64,000 nt of DNA from Streptomyces chattanoogensis (GTDB lineage: Bacteria; Actinomycetota; Actinomycetes; Streptomycetales; Streptomycetaceae), in NCBI RefSeq assembly GCF_001294335.1, contig NZ_LGKG01000001.1, positions 685,977-749,976 of the forward strand, given 5' to 3'. Made by a program: the position numbers and the translations under genes. The notes below the pieces were generated by a model that searched no databases, was not told where the DNA came from, and saw only the letters and a program-made list of their open reading frames with translations. This document shows, in pieces, positions 44,656-53,992 of the stretch (positions are counted from its first letter, which is position 1; every line of letters starts with the position of its first letter).

Positions 44656-47094
44656 TTGGAGCATCTGTTGACGGACGAGACAACCGGCGGCTACCCCGCC
44701 GCCCGCCTGCGCCTTCTCCAGGACGACACGGCCGCCGGGCCCGCCCGCCGGGCCGCCCTCGCCCGGCTGACCGACGACTGGCTCGCCGCGCTGCTGGACC
44801 GCGCCGCCACCGAGGCCGCCGTCTCCGGCATCGCCCTCGTCGCGGTCGGCGGCTACGGCCGCGGCGAACTCTCCCCCCGCAGCGACCTCGATCTCCTCCT
44901 CCTGCACAACGGAAGCGCCGACACGGGCGCGGTCGCCAAGCTCGCCGACCACCTCTGGTACCCCGTCTGGGACCTGGGCCTCGAGCTCGACCACTCCGTA
45001 CGCACCCCCGCCGAGGCCCGTAAGGCCGCCCGCGACGACCTCAAGGTCCAGCTGGGCCTGCTGGACGCCCGCCACCTGGGCGGCGACCCCGGACTGACCG
45101 CCGCACTGCGCACCGCCGCCTACGCCGACTGGCGCGAGAGCGCCCCCAAGCGGCTGCCGGAACTCCACGAACTCTGCCAGGAGCGCGCCGAACGCCAGGG
45201 CGAGCTGCAGTTCCTCCTCGAACCGGACCTCAAGGAGGCGAAGGGCGGACTGCGGGACGCCACCGCGCTACGGGCCGTCGCCGCCTCCTGGCTCGCCGAC
45301 GCCCCCCGCGGCGGCCTGGAGGACGCCCGCACCCGCCTCCTGGACACCCGCGACGCGCTCCACCTGGTCACCGGCCGCGCCAGCGACCGCCTCTCCCTTC
45401 AGGAACAGGCCCAGGTCGCGGACGCCCTCGGCGAGCCGGACGCCGACGCCCTGCTCCGCCGGACCTACGAAGCCGCCCGTACCGTCTCCTACGCCGCCGA
45501 CGTCACCTGGCGCGAGGTCAGCCGGATCCTGCGCGCCCGCTCCGTCCGGCCCACCCTGCGCGGCCTGCTCTCCGGCCGTACCGCAGGCAGAGGGGAACGC
45601 TCACCGCTCGCCGACGGCGTCGTCGAACTCGACGGCGAGGCCGTCCTGGCCCGCAGCGCCCGGCCCGAACACGACCCCGTACTGGTGCTGCGCGCCGCGG
45701 CCGCCGCCGCTCAGGCCGGGCTGCCGCTGGCCACCCACGCCATCCGCCGCTGCGCCACCGCCGCGGCCGCCGCACCGCTGCCCGAGCCCTGGCCCGCCGA
45801 GGCCCGCGAGCAGCTGATCACCCTCCTGGGCGCGGGCGCACCCACCGTGCCCGTATGGGAGTCCCTGGAGGCCGAGGGCATCGTCACGCGGCTGCTGCCC
45901 GAATGGGAGCGGGTCCGCTGCCGCCCCCAGCGCAACCCCGTCCACACCTGGACCGTCGACCGCCACCTGGTCGAGACCGCGGTCCGCGCCTCCGCCCTCA
46001 CCCGCCGGGTGCACCGCCCCGACCTGCTGCTGATCGCCGCGCTGCTGCACGACATCGGCAAGGGCCTGCCCGGCGACCACTCGGCCGCCGGCGAACCCCT
46101 CGCCCGGGACATCGCCGCCCGGCTCGGCTTCGAGCCCCGCGACACGGCCGTGATCGGCACCCTCGTACGCCACCACCTCCTGCTCATCGAGACCGCCACC
46201 CGCCGCGACCTCGACGACCCGGCCACGGTCGGCGCGGTCGCGGACGCGGTCGGCAACGCCGGCACCCTGGAGCTGCTGCACGCCCTGACCGAGGCCGATG
46301 CGCTCGCCACCGGACCCGCCGCCTGGAGCGCCTGGCGCGGCGGACTCGTCGCCGACCTGGCCAAACGGGTCGCCGCACGGCTCGCCGGGGAGGCCGAACC
46401 GGACACCGGCGGCACCGATGAGCCGACCGCGGAGCAGGAGCGGCTGGCGGTCGAGGCCGGGCGCACCGGCGGCCCCGTCCTGGCCCTGCACACCCGCGCC
46501 GAAGCGCCCGCCGAGGACGGCGCCCAGGAGCCCGTCGGCGTGGAACTCCTCATCGCCGTCCCCGACCAGCCCGGCGTGCTGCCCGCCGCCGCCGGGGTCC
46601 TCGCCCTGCACCGCCTCACCGTCCGCGCCGCCGACCTGCGCACCCTCGATCCCATAGGGAACGGCCCGGTCCTCCTGCTCACCTGGCGGGTGGCCGCCGA
46701 ATACGGTTCGCTGCCCGACGCCGGCCGGCTGCGCGCGGACCTGGTCCGCGCCCTGGACGGCTCCCTCGACATCCCCGCCCGCCTCGCCGAGCGCGAACGC
46801 GCCTACGCCCGCCGCGCCCGCGCCACCCTCGCCCCGCCGCCCCGGGTGACCGTCGCCCCCGGCACCTCCCGCACCGCGACCGTCATCGAGGTACGGGCCC
46901 AGGACGCGCACGGCCTGCTGCACCGGATCGGGCGGGCGCTGGAGGGGGCCGGGGTGTGGGTGCGCAGTGCGCACGTCTCCACATTGGGGGCCAATGCGGT
47001 GGACACGGTCTACGTCACGCGCCAGGACGGCACACCGCTCGCCGAGACGGAGGCGCGGCAGCTCGCCGAGACGGTGCAGGCAGCCCTGCTCTGA
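44656..47094 (+). CDS. glnD: PII adenylyltransferase/deadenylase GlnD
   Basis: A bifunctional nucleotidyltransferase that modifies and demodifies GlnK; in Streptomyces the nucleotide used is AMP. It is 812 residues. It has the nucleotidyltransferase motif VAVGGYGRGELSPRSDLDLL (about residue 65), the GlnE-like helical region, the HD domain LLIAALLHDIGKGLPGDHS (about 470), and two C-terminal ACT domains for glutamine sensing (VELLIAVPDQPGVLPAAAG and VIEVRAQDAHGLLHRIG). The start is given as TTG at 44656; this N-terminus is poorly conserved and other starts are possible. Confidence 0.96.
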   Translation: MEHLLTDETTGGYPAARLRLLQDDTAAGPARRAALARLTDDWLAALLDRAATEAAVSGIALVAVGGYGRGELSPRSDLDLLLLHNGSADTGAVAKLADHLWYPVWDLGLELDHSVRTPAEARKAARDDLKVQLGLLDARHLGGDPGLTAALRTAAYADWRESAPKRLPELHELCQERAERQGELQFLLEPDLKEAKGGLRDATALRAVAASWLADAPRGGLEDARTRLLDTRDALHLVTGRASDRLSLQEQAQVADALGEPDADALLRRTYEAARTVSYAADVTWREVSRILRARSVRPTLRGLLSGRTAGRGERSPLADGVVELDGEAVLARSARPEHDPVLVLRAAAAAAQAGLPLATHAIRRCATAAAAAPLPEPWPAEAREQLITLLGAGAPTVPVWESLEAEGIVTRLLPEWERVRCRPQRNPVHTWTVDRHLVETAVRASALTRRVHRPDLLLIAALLHDIGKGLPGDHSAAGEPLARDIAARLGFEPRDTAVIGTLVRHHLLLIETATRRDLDDPATVGAVADAVGNAGTLELLHALTEADALATGPAAWSAWRGGLVADLAKRVAARLAGEAEPDTGGTDEPTAEQERLAVEAGRTGGPVLALHTRAEAPAEDGAQEPVGVELLIAVPDQPGVLPAAAGVLALHRLTVRAADLRTLDPIGNGPVLLLTWRVAAEYGSLPDAGRLRADLVRALDGSLDIPARLAERERAYARRARATLAPPPRVTVAPGTSRTATVIEVRAQDAHGLLHRIGRALEGAGVWVRSAHVSTLGANAVDTVYVTRQDGTPLAETEARQLAETVQAALL

Positions 47095-47202
47095 CCCCTG
47101 CTGTAGCGCACCGCACACCGACCCGCACCGCCGAGCTTGCAGGGGCGGATACCCTAGAACGCGACTGCACCCTGCCCCCGACCCCGAGGATCGACGACCG
47201 CC

Positions 47203-48750
47203 GTGTTCGATACGCTTTCCGACCGCCTGGCGAGTACTTTCAAAAACCTCCGGGGCAAGGGCCGCCTGAGCGAGGCGGACATCGACGCCACCGCGCGCGA
47301 GATCCGGATCGCCCTGCTGGAGGCCGATGTCGCCCTCCCCGTCGTCCGGGCCTTCATCAAGCAGGTCAAGGAACGCGCGACCGGCTCCGAGGTCTCCCAG
47401 GCGCTGAACCCCGCCCAGCAGGTCATCAAGATCGTCAACGAGGAGCTCATCGGCATCCTCGGCGGCGAGACCCGCCGGCTGCGCTTCGCCAAGCAGCCGC
47501 CGACCGTGATCATGCTGGCCGGTCTGCAGGGTGCCGGTAAGACCACCCTCGCCGGAAAGCTCGGCCGCTGGCTCAAGGGCCAGGGCCACTCCCCGCTGCT
47601 GGTCGCCTGTGACCTCCAGCGCCCCAACGCCGTCAACCAGCTGCAGGTCGTCTCCGAGCGTGCCGGCGTCGCCTTCTACGGGCCCCAGCCGGGCAACGGC
47701 GTCGGCGACCCCGTCCAGGTCGCCAAGGACTCCATCGAGCACGCCCGGACCAAGCAGTACGACGTCGTCATCGTCGACACCGCCGGCCGCCTGGGCATCG
47801 ACCAGGAGATGATGCAGCAGGCCGCGGACATCCGTGACGCGGTCGGCCCCGACGAGATCCTCTTCATCGTCGACGCGATGATCGGCCAGGACGCGGTCAA
47901 CACCGCCGAGGCCTTCCGCGACGGCGTCGGCTTCGACGGCGTCGTCCTCTCCAAGCTCGACGGCGACGCCCGCGGTGGTGCCGCGCTCTCCATCGCGCAC
48001 GTCACCGGCAAGCAGATCATGTTCGCCTCCAACGGCGAGAAGCTGGACGACTTCGACGCGTTCCACCCGGACCGCATGGCGTCCCGCATCCTCGGCATGG
48101 GCGACATGCTCAGCCTCATCGAGAAGGCCGAGCAGACCTTCAGCCAGGCCGAGGCCGAGAAGATGGCGGCCAAGCTGGCGAAGGGTCCCAAGGAGTTCAC
48201 CCTCGACGACTTCCTGGCCCAGATGGAGCAGGTCAGGAAGATGGGCTCCATCTCCAAGCTGCTCGGCATGCTGCCCGGCATGGGGCAGATGAAGGAGCAG
48301 ATCAACAACCTCGACGAGCGCGAGGTGGACCGCACCGCCGCCATCATCAAGTCGATGACGCCGGGCGAGCGCCAGGACCCGACGATCATCAACGGCTCGC
48401 GGCGCGCCCGTATCGCCAAGGGTTCCGGCGTCGACGTCAGCACCGTCAAGAACCTGGTCGAGCGCTTCTTCGACGCCCGCAAGATGATGTCGAAGATGGC
48501 CCAGGGCGGCGGCATGCCCGGGATGCCGGGGATGCCGGGCATGGGTGGCGGCGCCGCCCGCAAGAAGAAGCAGGTCAAGCAGGCCAAGGGCAAGCGCAAG
48601 AGCGGTAACCCGATGAAGCGCAAGGCCGAGGAGCAGGCCGCGGCCGCCCGCCGCGAGGCCGGTCCGGCGGGCAGCCCGTTCGGGCTGCCGCAGGGTGAGC
48701 AGCCGCAGGACTTCGAGCTCCCGGAGGAGTTCAAGAAGTTCATGGGTTAG
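47203..48750 (+). CDS. ffh: Signal recognition particle protein Ffh (SRP54)
   Basis: The GTPase and signal-sequence-binding subunit of SRP. It is 515 residues. MFDTLSDRLASTFKNLRGKG is the N-domain start, MLAGLQGAGKTTLAGKLG is the P-loop (about residue 107), and VIVDTAGRLGIDQEMM and GVVLSKLDGDARGGAAL are the G motifs. The Met-rich M domain ends MGQMKEQINN, then GSRRARIAKGSGVDVSTVKNLV (RNA binding), followed by a glycine/methionine repeat (GMPGMPGMPGMG) and a lysine-rich tail. The start is GTG. A large palindrome follows. Confidence 0.98.
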   Translation: MFDTLSDRLASTFKNLRGKGRLSEADIDATAREIRIALLEADVALPVVRAFIKQVKERATGSEVSQALNPAQQVIKIVNEELIGILGGETRRLRFAKQPPTVIMLAGLQGAGKTTLAGKLGRWLKGQGHSPLLVACDLQRPNAVNQLQVVSERAGVAFYGPQPGNGVGDPVQVAKDSIEHARTKQYDVVIVDTAGRLGIDQEMMQQAADIRDAVGPDEILFIVDAMIGQDAVNTAEAFRDGVGFDGVVLSKLDGDARGGAALSIAHVTGKQIMFASNGEKLDDFDAFHPDRMASRILGMGDMLSLIEKAEQTFSQAEAEKMAAKLAKGPKEFTLDDFLAQMEQVRKMGSISKLLGMLPGMGQMKEQINNLDEREVDRTAAIIKSMTPGERQDPTIINGSRRARIAKGSGVDVSTVKNLVERFFDARKMMSKMAQGGGMPGMPGMPGMGGGAARKKKQVKQAKGKRKSGNPMKRKAEEQAAAARREAGPAGSPFGLPQGEQPQDFELPEEFKKFMG

Positions 48751-48784
48751 TCCGACGTTGCCGCTGCGCTTGGCTTTGGCCGTA

Positions 48785-49124
48785 CGTCGTCGGCTGTCCC
48801 GCCGTGGGGTTTCTCTGTGCGCCTGCGGCGGGCGGGGGTTGGTTGTCGGCCGCGGTGCCGGCCCTCCGGACTCCGTCCTGCGGTCCGTCCCCTCCCGACG
48901 GTGGGGGGAGAAGAGGCCAGTGGGGGCGAGCACGATCCGTCCACTGCTCGCACGTACGGGATTAGGGACACCCCCACCGGTCTTCTCCCACCCTCAACGG
49001 GGAGGTGCCGGGCTGTAGCGGCGGAGCCGTGTAAGCCCGGTGCCGCTGCCGGTCAGCCCCGCGCAGCGGCACCGCCCGCCGCAGGCGCACCAGTGAAACC
49101 CCTACGGCGGGAAAGCCGACAACG
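48785..49124. repeat. Imperfect palindrome of about 340 bp between ffh and the methyltransferase gene
   Basis: The 51-nt left arm (48785-48835) matches the reverse complement of 49072-49124 with few differences. Shared cores are TCCCGCCGT, GGTTTC and TGCGCCTGCGGCGGGCGG. A second, inner pair of arms (around 48898-48931 and 48969-49001; GGGAGAAGA and TCTTCTCCC cores) is also inverted. Weaker pairing extends outward to about 48770 and 49146, where CCGCTGCGCTT recurs in inverted form. It may act as the terminator for both convergent genes and may be a copy of a dispersed Streptomyces intergenic repeat. The remaining sequence in this gap holds no gene. Confidence 0.8.
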
Positions 49125-49130
49125 TGGGGC

Positions 49131-49991
49131 TCAGGCAAAGCGCAGCGGACGGGCCACCACGTACCGGAACACGTTCGGCATCCAGACCGTCCCGTCCGCC
49201 CGCTGATGCGGGTGCAGCGCCTCGCCGAGCTCCTTCTCCACCTGCCGTCGCTCGGTCACCTCCAGCGCGGCGTCGAAGGCTCCCGTCGACAGCAGGCCGC
49301 GCACCGCGCTCGGCAGGTCCGCATAGCCGAACGGGCAGGCCACCCGCCCCGAGCCGTCGGGCCGCAGTCCCGCCCGTTCCGCCAGGTCCTCCAGGTCGTC
49401 CCGCCCGCCGGGCCGCCAGCCGCCGCCCCTGTGCAGGGGGTCGGCCAGCCGCCGTGCGACCCGCAGCACCCCGGCGGTGGCGCACCGTTCCGCGGGGCCC
49501 CAGCCGCCCAGCACCACCGCGCCGCCGCGCTCCGCGAGAACGGCCGCCGCGGTCAGCGACGCCGTCAGTTCCTCGACGGTGCTCCCGCAGTCCGACGGAT
49601 GGAACGCGGTGATCACATGGAACGGCGCGTCCCCGGACGCCGCCTCCAGCCCGCCGTGCACCAGCCGGGCCGCCCCCGGGCCGCCGTTCGGTGAGAGCCG
49701 CTCCCGCGCCAGCTCCAGCCGCGACGCGTCCGCGTCCACCCCGCTGACCTGTGCCCCCCGCGCCGCCGCCAGCAGCAGCGCGAGCCCGGAACCGCAGCCG
49801 AGCCCCAGCAGCCGGGTGCCGGCGCCGATCCCCAGCCGGTCGTACGCGGCCTCGTACAGCGGCACCAGCATCCGCTCCTGGATCTCGGCCCAGTCCCGGG
49901 CCCGCGCCTGCGAACCGGCCGGATCGCGAGGGCCCGCTCCGTGCGGGGAGGCGGGGTCCGGAAGCTGGTGCCGCACGAGCGTGGGTGACAT
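49131..49991 (-). CDS. SAM-dependent methyltransferase
   Basis: A 286-residue class I methyltransferase of unknown substrate. RLLGLGCGSGLALLLAAARGAQVSGVD is SAM motif I (about residue 60), with the less usual GLGCGSG in place of DLGCGTG. HVITAFHPSDCGSTVEELTASL is motif II, and GGAVVLGGWGPAERCATAG resembles methyltransferase motif III of ubiquinone/menaquinone-type enzymes. ATG 49991 is followed by SPTLVRHQLPDP; GC-rich DNA upstream is non-coding. It is convergent with ffh, and its last codons take part in the outer arm of the palindrome. Confidence 0.88.
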   Translation of the reverse strand: MSPTLVRHQLPDPASPHGAGPRDPAGSQARARDWAEIQERMLVPLYEAAYDRLGIGAGTRLLGLGCGSGLALLLAAARGAQVSGVDADASRLELARERLSPNGGPGAARLVHGGLEAASGDAPFHVITAFHPSDCGSTVEELTASLTAAAVLAERGGAVVLGGWGPAERCATAGVLRVARRLADPLHRGGGWRPGGRDDLEDLAERAGLRPDGSGRVACPFGYADLPSAVRGLLSTGAFDAALEVTERRQVEKELGEALHPHQRADGTVWMPNVFRYVVARPLRFA

Positions 49992-50397
49992 GGAAGGGCC
50001 CCTATTCGCCGAGAACCGAAGCTGTTCAGTGCCGATCGCCCCCGTGTCCGAGCGTTGTGCGCCCCCGCAATCCAGACAACTGCGCATCCGTCCGGTCGTC
50101 CAGAGGGTGCGCCGGGGTTGTCTCCCGCGCGCCCCCGTATGCGCCGGGCCCCCCGCCGTGCGCGCCGTTTCAGCCTGCCCCGGCCCGCGCCGGTCCGCCA
50201 CGCCGGAGCCCGCCGATCGCCGTGCCGCCCCGTTCGGCGGACGGTGCCCCGTGGCCCTACGGTGGGCCGTACGATCCCCGTCGGGACCGCGGCCCCGGCG
50301 GGCGCGCGTATTACGCCGTGCGGTGTACGCGGGGGTACGCCCCGGCTTGCGGGCGACTGGCCCACGGCACGGCCCATGACCAGAAACTGACTGGTAC
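49992..50397. other. Intergenic region upstream of the zinc-metalloprotease-like gene
   Basis: 406 bp between divergent genes. The sequence is very GC-rich, with many CCG/GCC runs but no frame that looks like a conserved protein. Promoters for both sides are expected; no convincing -10/-35 pair, dyad or repeat was recognised. Confidence 0.35.
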
Positions 50398-51051
50398 GTG
50401 CAAATTATTTGGGATGGCCCGGAATCGGAACACTGGGCGACCCCGGCTCGTTGTCACGACGTGAGCACGACACCGCCTGTTCTCGCCGCCGAGCTGGCGC
50501 TCGCGTGGGCCGATATTCAACGGCACCACCCCGAGCTGCCGGACCTGGCCGCGCCCGAGTCCCTGATCGGAGAGTCCTCGTCCGCCTGCGGCGCCGAACT
50601 CTCCTTCGAACGGCTGCTCCACGAGGCAGTCCACGGCATCGCCGCCGCCCGCGGCATCCGCGACACCTCCCGGGCAGGCCGCTACCACAACCGCCGGTTC
50701 CTGGCGATCGCCGAGGAGCTGGGCCTGGACCATGTCGACGAACCGCATCCCAGCAGCGGCTTCTCCCTGGTCACACTCAGTCCCGAGGCCCGGAGGCGCT
50801 ACCGCCCCACCATCGAGCGCCTCGCCAGAGCCCTCAAAGCACACACCGTGGCCACCGCCACCGACACCGCCCGCAGCTTCCGCGGCCCGGCCGCCCGGCA
50901 CGGCTCCTCCGGAGGCGGCGTCCGCGTCAAGGCCGTGTGCGACTGCGGGCGCAACGTCCGCGTCGTACCGTCCGTGCTGGCCCAGGCGCCGATCGTCTGC
51001 GGCGGCTGCGGCAAGCCCTTCCGCATCCCCGAGGTGGCCGCGGTCGGCTGA
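50398..51051 (+). CDS. SprT-like/zinc-ribbon conserved protein
   Basis: A 217-residue protein conserved in streptomycetes before rpsP. A zinc-metalloprotease-like HEAVH motif (His75, Glu76, His79; [18 protein letters not shown]) and a C-terminal zinc ribbon ([13 protein letters not shown]...[12 protein letters not shown]) suggest an SprT-like fold. Proteolysis is not established. The start is unclear: GTG 50398 gives [21 protein letters not shown], and GTG 50461 begins at [16 protein letters not shown]. Neither has a good ribosome-binding site, so the first 21 residues are tentative. Confidence 0.85.
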   Translation: MQIIWDGPESEHWATPARCHDVSTTPPVLAAELALAWADIQRHHPELPDLAAPESLIGESSSACGAELSFERLLHEAVHGIAAARGIRDTSRAGRYHNRRFLAIAEELGLDHVDEPHPSSGFSLVTLSPEARRRYRPTIERLARALKAHTVATATDTARSFRGPAARHGSSGGGVRVKAVCDCGRNVRVVPSVLAQAPIVCGGCGKPFRIPEVAAVG

Positions 51052-51206
51052 CCGCACCGCGTGTGGCACAATGGCCAGCTGTACTCGACAGCCGCACAGG
51101 ACCCCTCTCTCCTCCGGCTGACGCGTCCATCGGGCACCCGAGTACCGCAACCCCACGTGGCATCTCGTTGTGCCCCACCACGTCAAGACCAGGAGACACC
51201 ACTCCC

Positions 51207-51647
51207 GTGGCAGTCAAGATCAAGCTGAAGCGTCTGGGCAAGATCCGTTCGCCTCACTACCGCATCGTCATCGCCGACTCCCGTACCCGCCGTGACGGCC
51301 GGGCCATCGAGGAGATCGGCCTGTACCACCCGGTGCAGAACCCCTCGCGCATCGAGGTCAACTCCGAGCGTGCCCAGTACTGGCTGAGCGTCGGTGCGCA
51401 GCCGACCGAGCCCGTTCTGGCCATCCTCAAGGTCACCGGCGACTGGCAGAAGTTCAAGGGCCTGCCGGCCCCGGCGCCGATGAAGGTCGCCGAGCCCAAG
51501 GCCGACAAGCGCGCCCTCTTCGAGGCCGCCGCCAAGGCTTCCGGTGACGAGCCGAAGGGTGAGGCCATCACCCCGAAGGCGAAGAAGGCCGACAAGAAGG
51601 CGGATGAGGCTGCGGCCGAGTCCACCTCCGAGTCGACCGAGGCCTGA
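51207..51647 (+). CDS. rpsP: Ribosomal protein bS16 with Lys/Ala/Glu-rich extension
   Basis: A small-subunit ribosomal protein. Residues 1-85 are the standard core ([53 protein letters not shown]). The total of 146 residues is well above the roughly 80-90 of other bacteria, because of a charged low-complexity tail ([21 protein letters not shown]...[14 protein letters not shown]), a known trend in actinobacteria. The start is GTG with AGGAG upstream. It opens the rpsP-khpA-rimM-trmD-rplS group. Confidence 0.98.
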   Translation: MAVKIKLKRLGKIRSPHYRIVIADSRTRRDGRAIEEIGLYHPVQNPSRIEVNSERAQYWLSVGAQPTEPVLAILKVTGDWQKFKGLPAPAPMKVAEPKADKRALFEAAAKASGDEPKGEAITPKAKKADKKADEAAAESTSESTEA

Positions 51648-51649
51648 GC

Positions 51650-51889
51650 ATGCTCGAGGAAGCCCTCGAGCACCTCGTCAAGGGCATCGTCGACAACCCC
51701 GATGACGTGCAGGTAGCCTCGCGCACCCTGCGCCGCGGGCGCGTTCTCGAGGTCCGGGTTCACCCCGACGACCTCGGCAAGGTGATCGGCCGCAACGGCC
51801 GTACCGCCCGCGCCCTGCGAACCGTCGTGGGCGCCATCGGCGGCCGGGGTATCCGCGTCGACCTGGTCGACGTGGACGACGTCCGCTGA
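51650..51889 (+). CDS. khpA: KH-domain RNA-binding protein KhpA
   Basis: A 79-residue single KH domain with the GKVIGRNGRTARALRTVV (GxxG) RNA-binding loop at about residue 43. From family knowledge, KhpA often pairs with KhpB/Jag in ribosome assembly and small-RNA handling. It begins 2 nt after the rpsP stop. A hairpin follows. Confidence 0.95.
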   Translation: MLEEALEHLVKGIVDNPDDVQVASRTLRRGRVLEVRVHPDDLGKVIGRNGRTARALRTVVGAIGGRGIRVDLVDVDDVR

Positions 51890-51906
51890 CAAGTTGAACA
51901 CCGGCT

Positions 51907-51942
51907 CGGGCCGGGGAGGGCTTTCGAGCCGTCCCCGGCCCG
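51907..51942 (+). terminator. Hairpin between khpA and rimM
   Basis: CGGGCCGGGGA pairs with TCCCCGGCCCG, and an inner GGCT-TTCG-AGCC continues the stem to a TTCG tetraloop. The long stem without T-run is a likely terminator or processing site inside the ribosomal operon. Confidence 0.8.
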
Positions 51943-52050
51943 TACCCGTTGGCGGCGATCTCCTGTGGGCCGCCACCATCAATCGAGGAACCACGACGGC
52001 GAGAGACCACCTTCGCGAAAGCGGCGGCGGTTCAGCCGCAAGGAGCAGTA

Positions 52051-52605
52051 GTGCAGCTGGTAGTTGCCCGAATCGGCCGGGCCCACGGCATCAAGGGCGA
52101 GGTCACCGTAGAGGTGCGCACCGACGAGCCCGAACTGCGGCTCGCCCCCGGGGCCGTCCTCGCCACCGATCCGTCCTCCGCCGGGCCGCTGACCATCGCC
52201 ACCGGGCGGGTGCACAGCGGCCGGCTGCTGCTGCGCTTCGAGGGCGTCGCTGACCGTACCGCCGCCGAGGCGCTGCGCAACATCCTGCTGATCGCGGAGG
52301 TCGACCCCGAGGAGGTCCCCGAGGACCCCGAGGAGTTCTACGACCACCAGCTGATCGACCTCGATGTCGTCACCCGCGACGGCACCGCCGTCGGCCGGAT
52401 CACCGAGGTCTCCCACCTGCCCTACCAGGACCTGCTGATCGTCGAGCGTCCCGACGGCAGCGAGGTCATGGTCCCGTTCGTCGCCGAGATCGTCCCCGAG
52501 ATCGACCTCGAGGAGCAGCGCGCGGTGATCGACCCGCCGCCCGGCCTGCTCGACGACAGCGAGGCGGAGATCGCCTCCAGCCGTTCCGCCCGCGAGGACA
52601 GCTGA
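52051..52605 (+). CDS. rimM: Ribosome maturation factor RimM
   Basis: Assists 30S head assembly by binding uS19/16S rRNA. It is 184 residues. The N-terminal RimM barrel ([24 protein letters not shown]) and the PRC-barrel ([26 protein letters not shown]) are complete, ending in the conserved [29 protein letters not shown] at 52051 has AGGAG 5 nt upstream. Its stop overlaps the trmD start (TGATG), giving coupled translation. Confidence 0.98.
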   Translation: MQLVVARIGRAHGIKGEVTVEVRTDEPELRLAPGAVLATDPSSAGPLTIATGRVHSGRLLLRFEGVADRTAAEALRNILLIAEVDPEEVPEDPEEFYDHQLIDLDVVTRDGTAVGRITEVSHLPYQDLLIVERPDGSEVMVPFVAEIVPEIDLEEQRAVIDPPPGLLDDSEAEIASSRSAREDS

Positions 52606-53414
52606 TGCGGCTCGACATCGTCACGATCTTCCCCGAATACCTCGAGCCGCTGAACGTCTCCCTCGTCGGCAAGGCCCGCGCCCGCGGGCAGCTCGACGTC
52701 CGCATCCACGACCTGCGGGAGTGGACGCACGACAAGCACCACACCGTCGACGACACCCCCTACGGCGGCGGCCCCGGCATGGTCATGAAGCCCGAGCCGT
52801 GGGGCGAGGCCCTGGACGAGATCCTCGCCTCCGGCGACGGGCGGCCCGTCATGGTCGTCCCCACCCCCAGCGGCGCGCCCTTCACCCAGCAGCTCGCCGT
52901 CGAGCTCTCCGAAGCCCCCTGGCTGGTGTTCACACCCGCCCGCTACGAAGGCATCGACCGCCGCGTCATCGAGGAGTACGGCGACCGCCTCGACGTCCGC
53001 GAGGTGTCCATCGGCGACTACGTCCTGGCCGGCGGCGAGGCACCCGTCCTGGTCATGGTCGAGGCCATCGCCCGTCTGCTGCCCGGCGTCCTCGGCAACG
53101 CCGCCTCCCACCAGGACGACTCCTTCGCGCCCGGCGCGATGGCCGACCTCCTGGAGGGCCCCGTCTACACCAAGCCCCCCGAGTGGCGCGGCCGTACGAT
53201 CCCCGAGGTGCTGCTCAGCGGCCACCACGGCAAGATCGCCAGGTGGCGCCGCGACGAGGCGTTCCGCCGCACCGACCGCAACCGCCCCGATCTGATCGAG
53301 CGCGCCGACCCCGCCGCATTCGACAAGAAGGACCGCGAGATCCTCGCCGCGCTGGGCTGGGCACCGGGAACGGACGGCCGATTTGGGCGCACGAGCGAGG
53401 CCGTGGAAGAATAG
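52605..53414 (+). CDS. trmD: tRNA (guanine37-N1)-methyltransferase
   Basis: A trefoil-knot SAM methyltransferase that prevents frameshifting by modifying G37. It is 269 residues. [56 protein letters not shown] and EVSIGDYVLAGGE (SAM-binding knot) are all present. It overlaps the rimM stop by one base. rplS follows after a leader with long-range pairing. Confidence 0.98.
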   Translation: MRLDIVTIFPEYLEPLNVSLVGKARARGQLDVRIHDLREWTHDKHHTVDDTPYGGGPGMVMKPEPWGEALDEILASGDGRPVMVVPTPSGAPFTQQLAVELSEAPWLVFTPARYEGIDRRVIEEYGDRLDVREVSIGDYVLAGGEAPVLVMVEAIARLLPGVLGNAASHQDDSFAPGAMADLLEGPVYTKPPEWRGRTIPEVLLSGHHGKIARWRRDEAFRRTDRNRPDLIERADPAAFDKKDREILAALGWAPGTDGRFGRTSEAVEE

Positions 53415-53445
53415 GCCGCTGCTGTGTGCGTCCGGTGCGCGCCCC

Positions 53446-53526
53446 TGCCACAGGGGGAACGACGCCCGCCCGACGGAACGGCAGCTCGAACATCCCTTTT
53501 CAACTTCCCGTTGATGACCTGTGGCA
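53446..53526 (+). promoter_or_regulatory. rplS leader with long-range complementary arms
   Basis: TGCCACAGG (53446-53454) is perfectly complementary to CCTGTGGCA (53518-53526), 23 nt before the rplS start. The enclosed 63-nt loop includes an AT-richer stretch. This could be an autoregulatory leader or promoter-linked structure. Confidence 0.4.
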
Positions 53527-53548
53527 TCAGCGAAGAAAGCAGTAGGTC

Positions 53549-53896
53549 ATGAACCTTCTCGACTCCGTCGACGCCGCGTCGAAGCGCAGCGACATCCCGG
53601 CCTTCCGCCCGGGTGACACCGTCAACGTCCACGTCCGCGTCATCGAGGGCAACCGCTCCCGTGTGCAGCAGTTCAAGGGCGTGGTCATCCGCCGTCAGGG
53701 CGCCGGCGTGCGCGAGACCTTCACGGTCCGCAAGGTCAGCTTCTCCGTCGGCGTCGAGCGCACCTTCCCGGTGCACACCCCGATCGTCGAGAAGATCGAG
53801 GTCGTGACCCGCGGTGACGTCCGTCGCGCCAAGCTGTACTACCTGCGCGAGCTCCGCGGCAAGGCCGCGAAGATCAAGGAGAAGCGCGACAACTGA
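53549..53896 (+). CDS. rplS: Ribosomal protein bL19
   Basis: A large-subunit ribosomal protein of 115 residues. It has the characteristic [60 protein letters not shown] and [17 protein letters not shown]. The ATG is preceded by AGGT. It ends the ribosomal group. The signal peptidase cluster follows. Confidence 0.98.
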   Translation: MNLLDSVDAASKRSDIPAFRPGDTVNVHVRVIEGNRSRVQQFKGVVIRRQGAGVRETFTVRKVSFSVGVERTFPVHTPIVEKIEVVTRGDVRRAKLYYLRELRGKAAKIKEKRDN

Positions 53897-53992
53897 GCGC
53901 GGCCGCACCGGAGCGCGAATTTTTGCGCCGGAGCAACGCAAAGCCAAGCTCACGTACGGCGTCCGGAAACGGCCGGATAGGCTCGGGCCCCG

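Noticed and set aside
45601..48933. A 1110-residue open frame on the minus strand
   Set aside because: It is antisense to glnD and ffh. Its composition (Gly/Gln/Val/Asp/His-rich) is the typical mirror of high-GC coding DNA and it has no recognisable domain.
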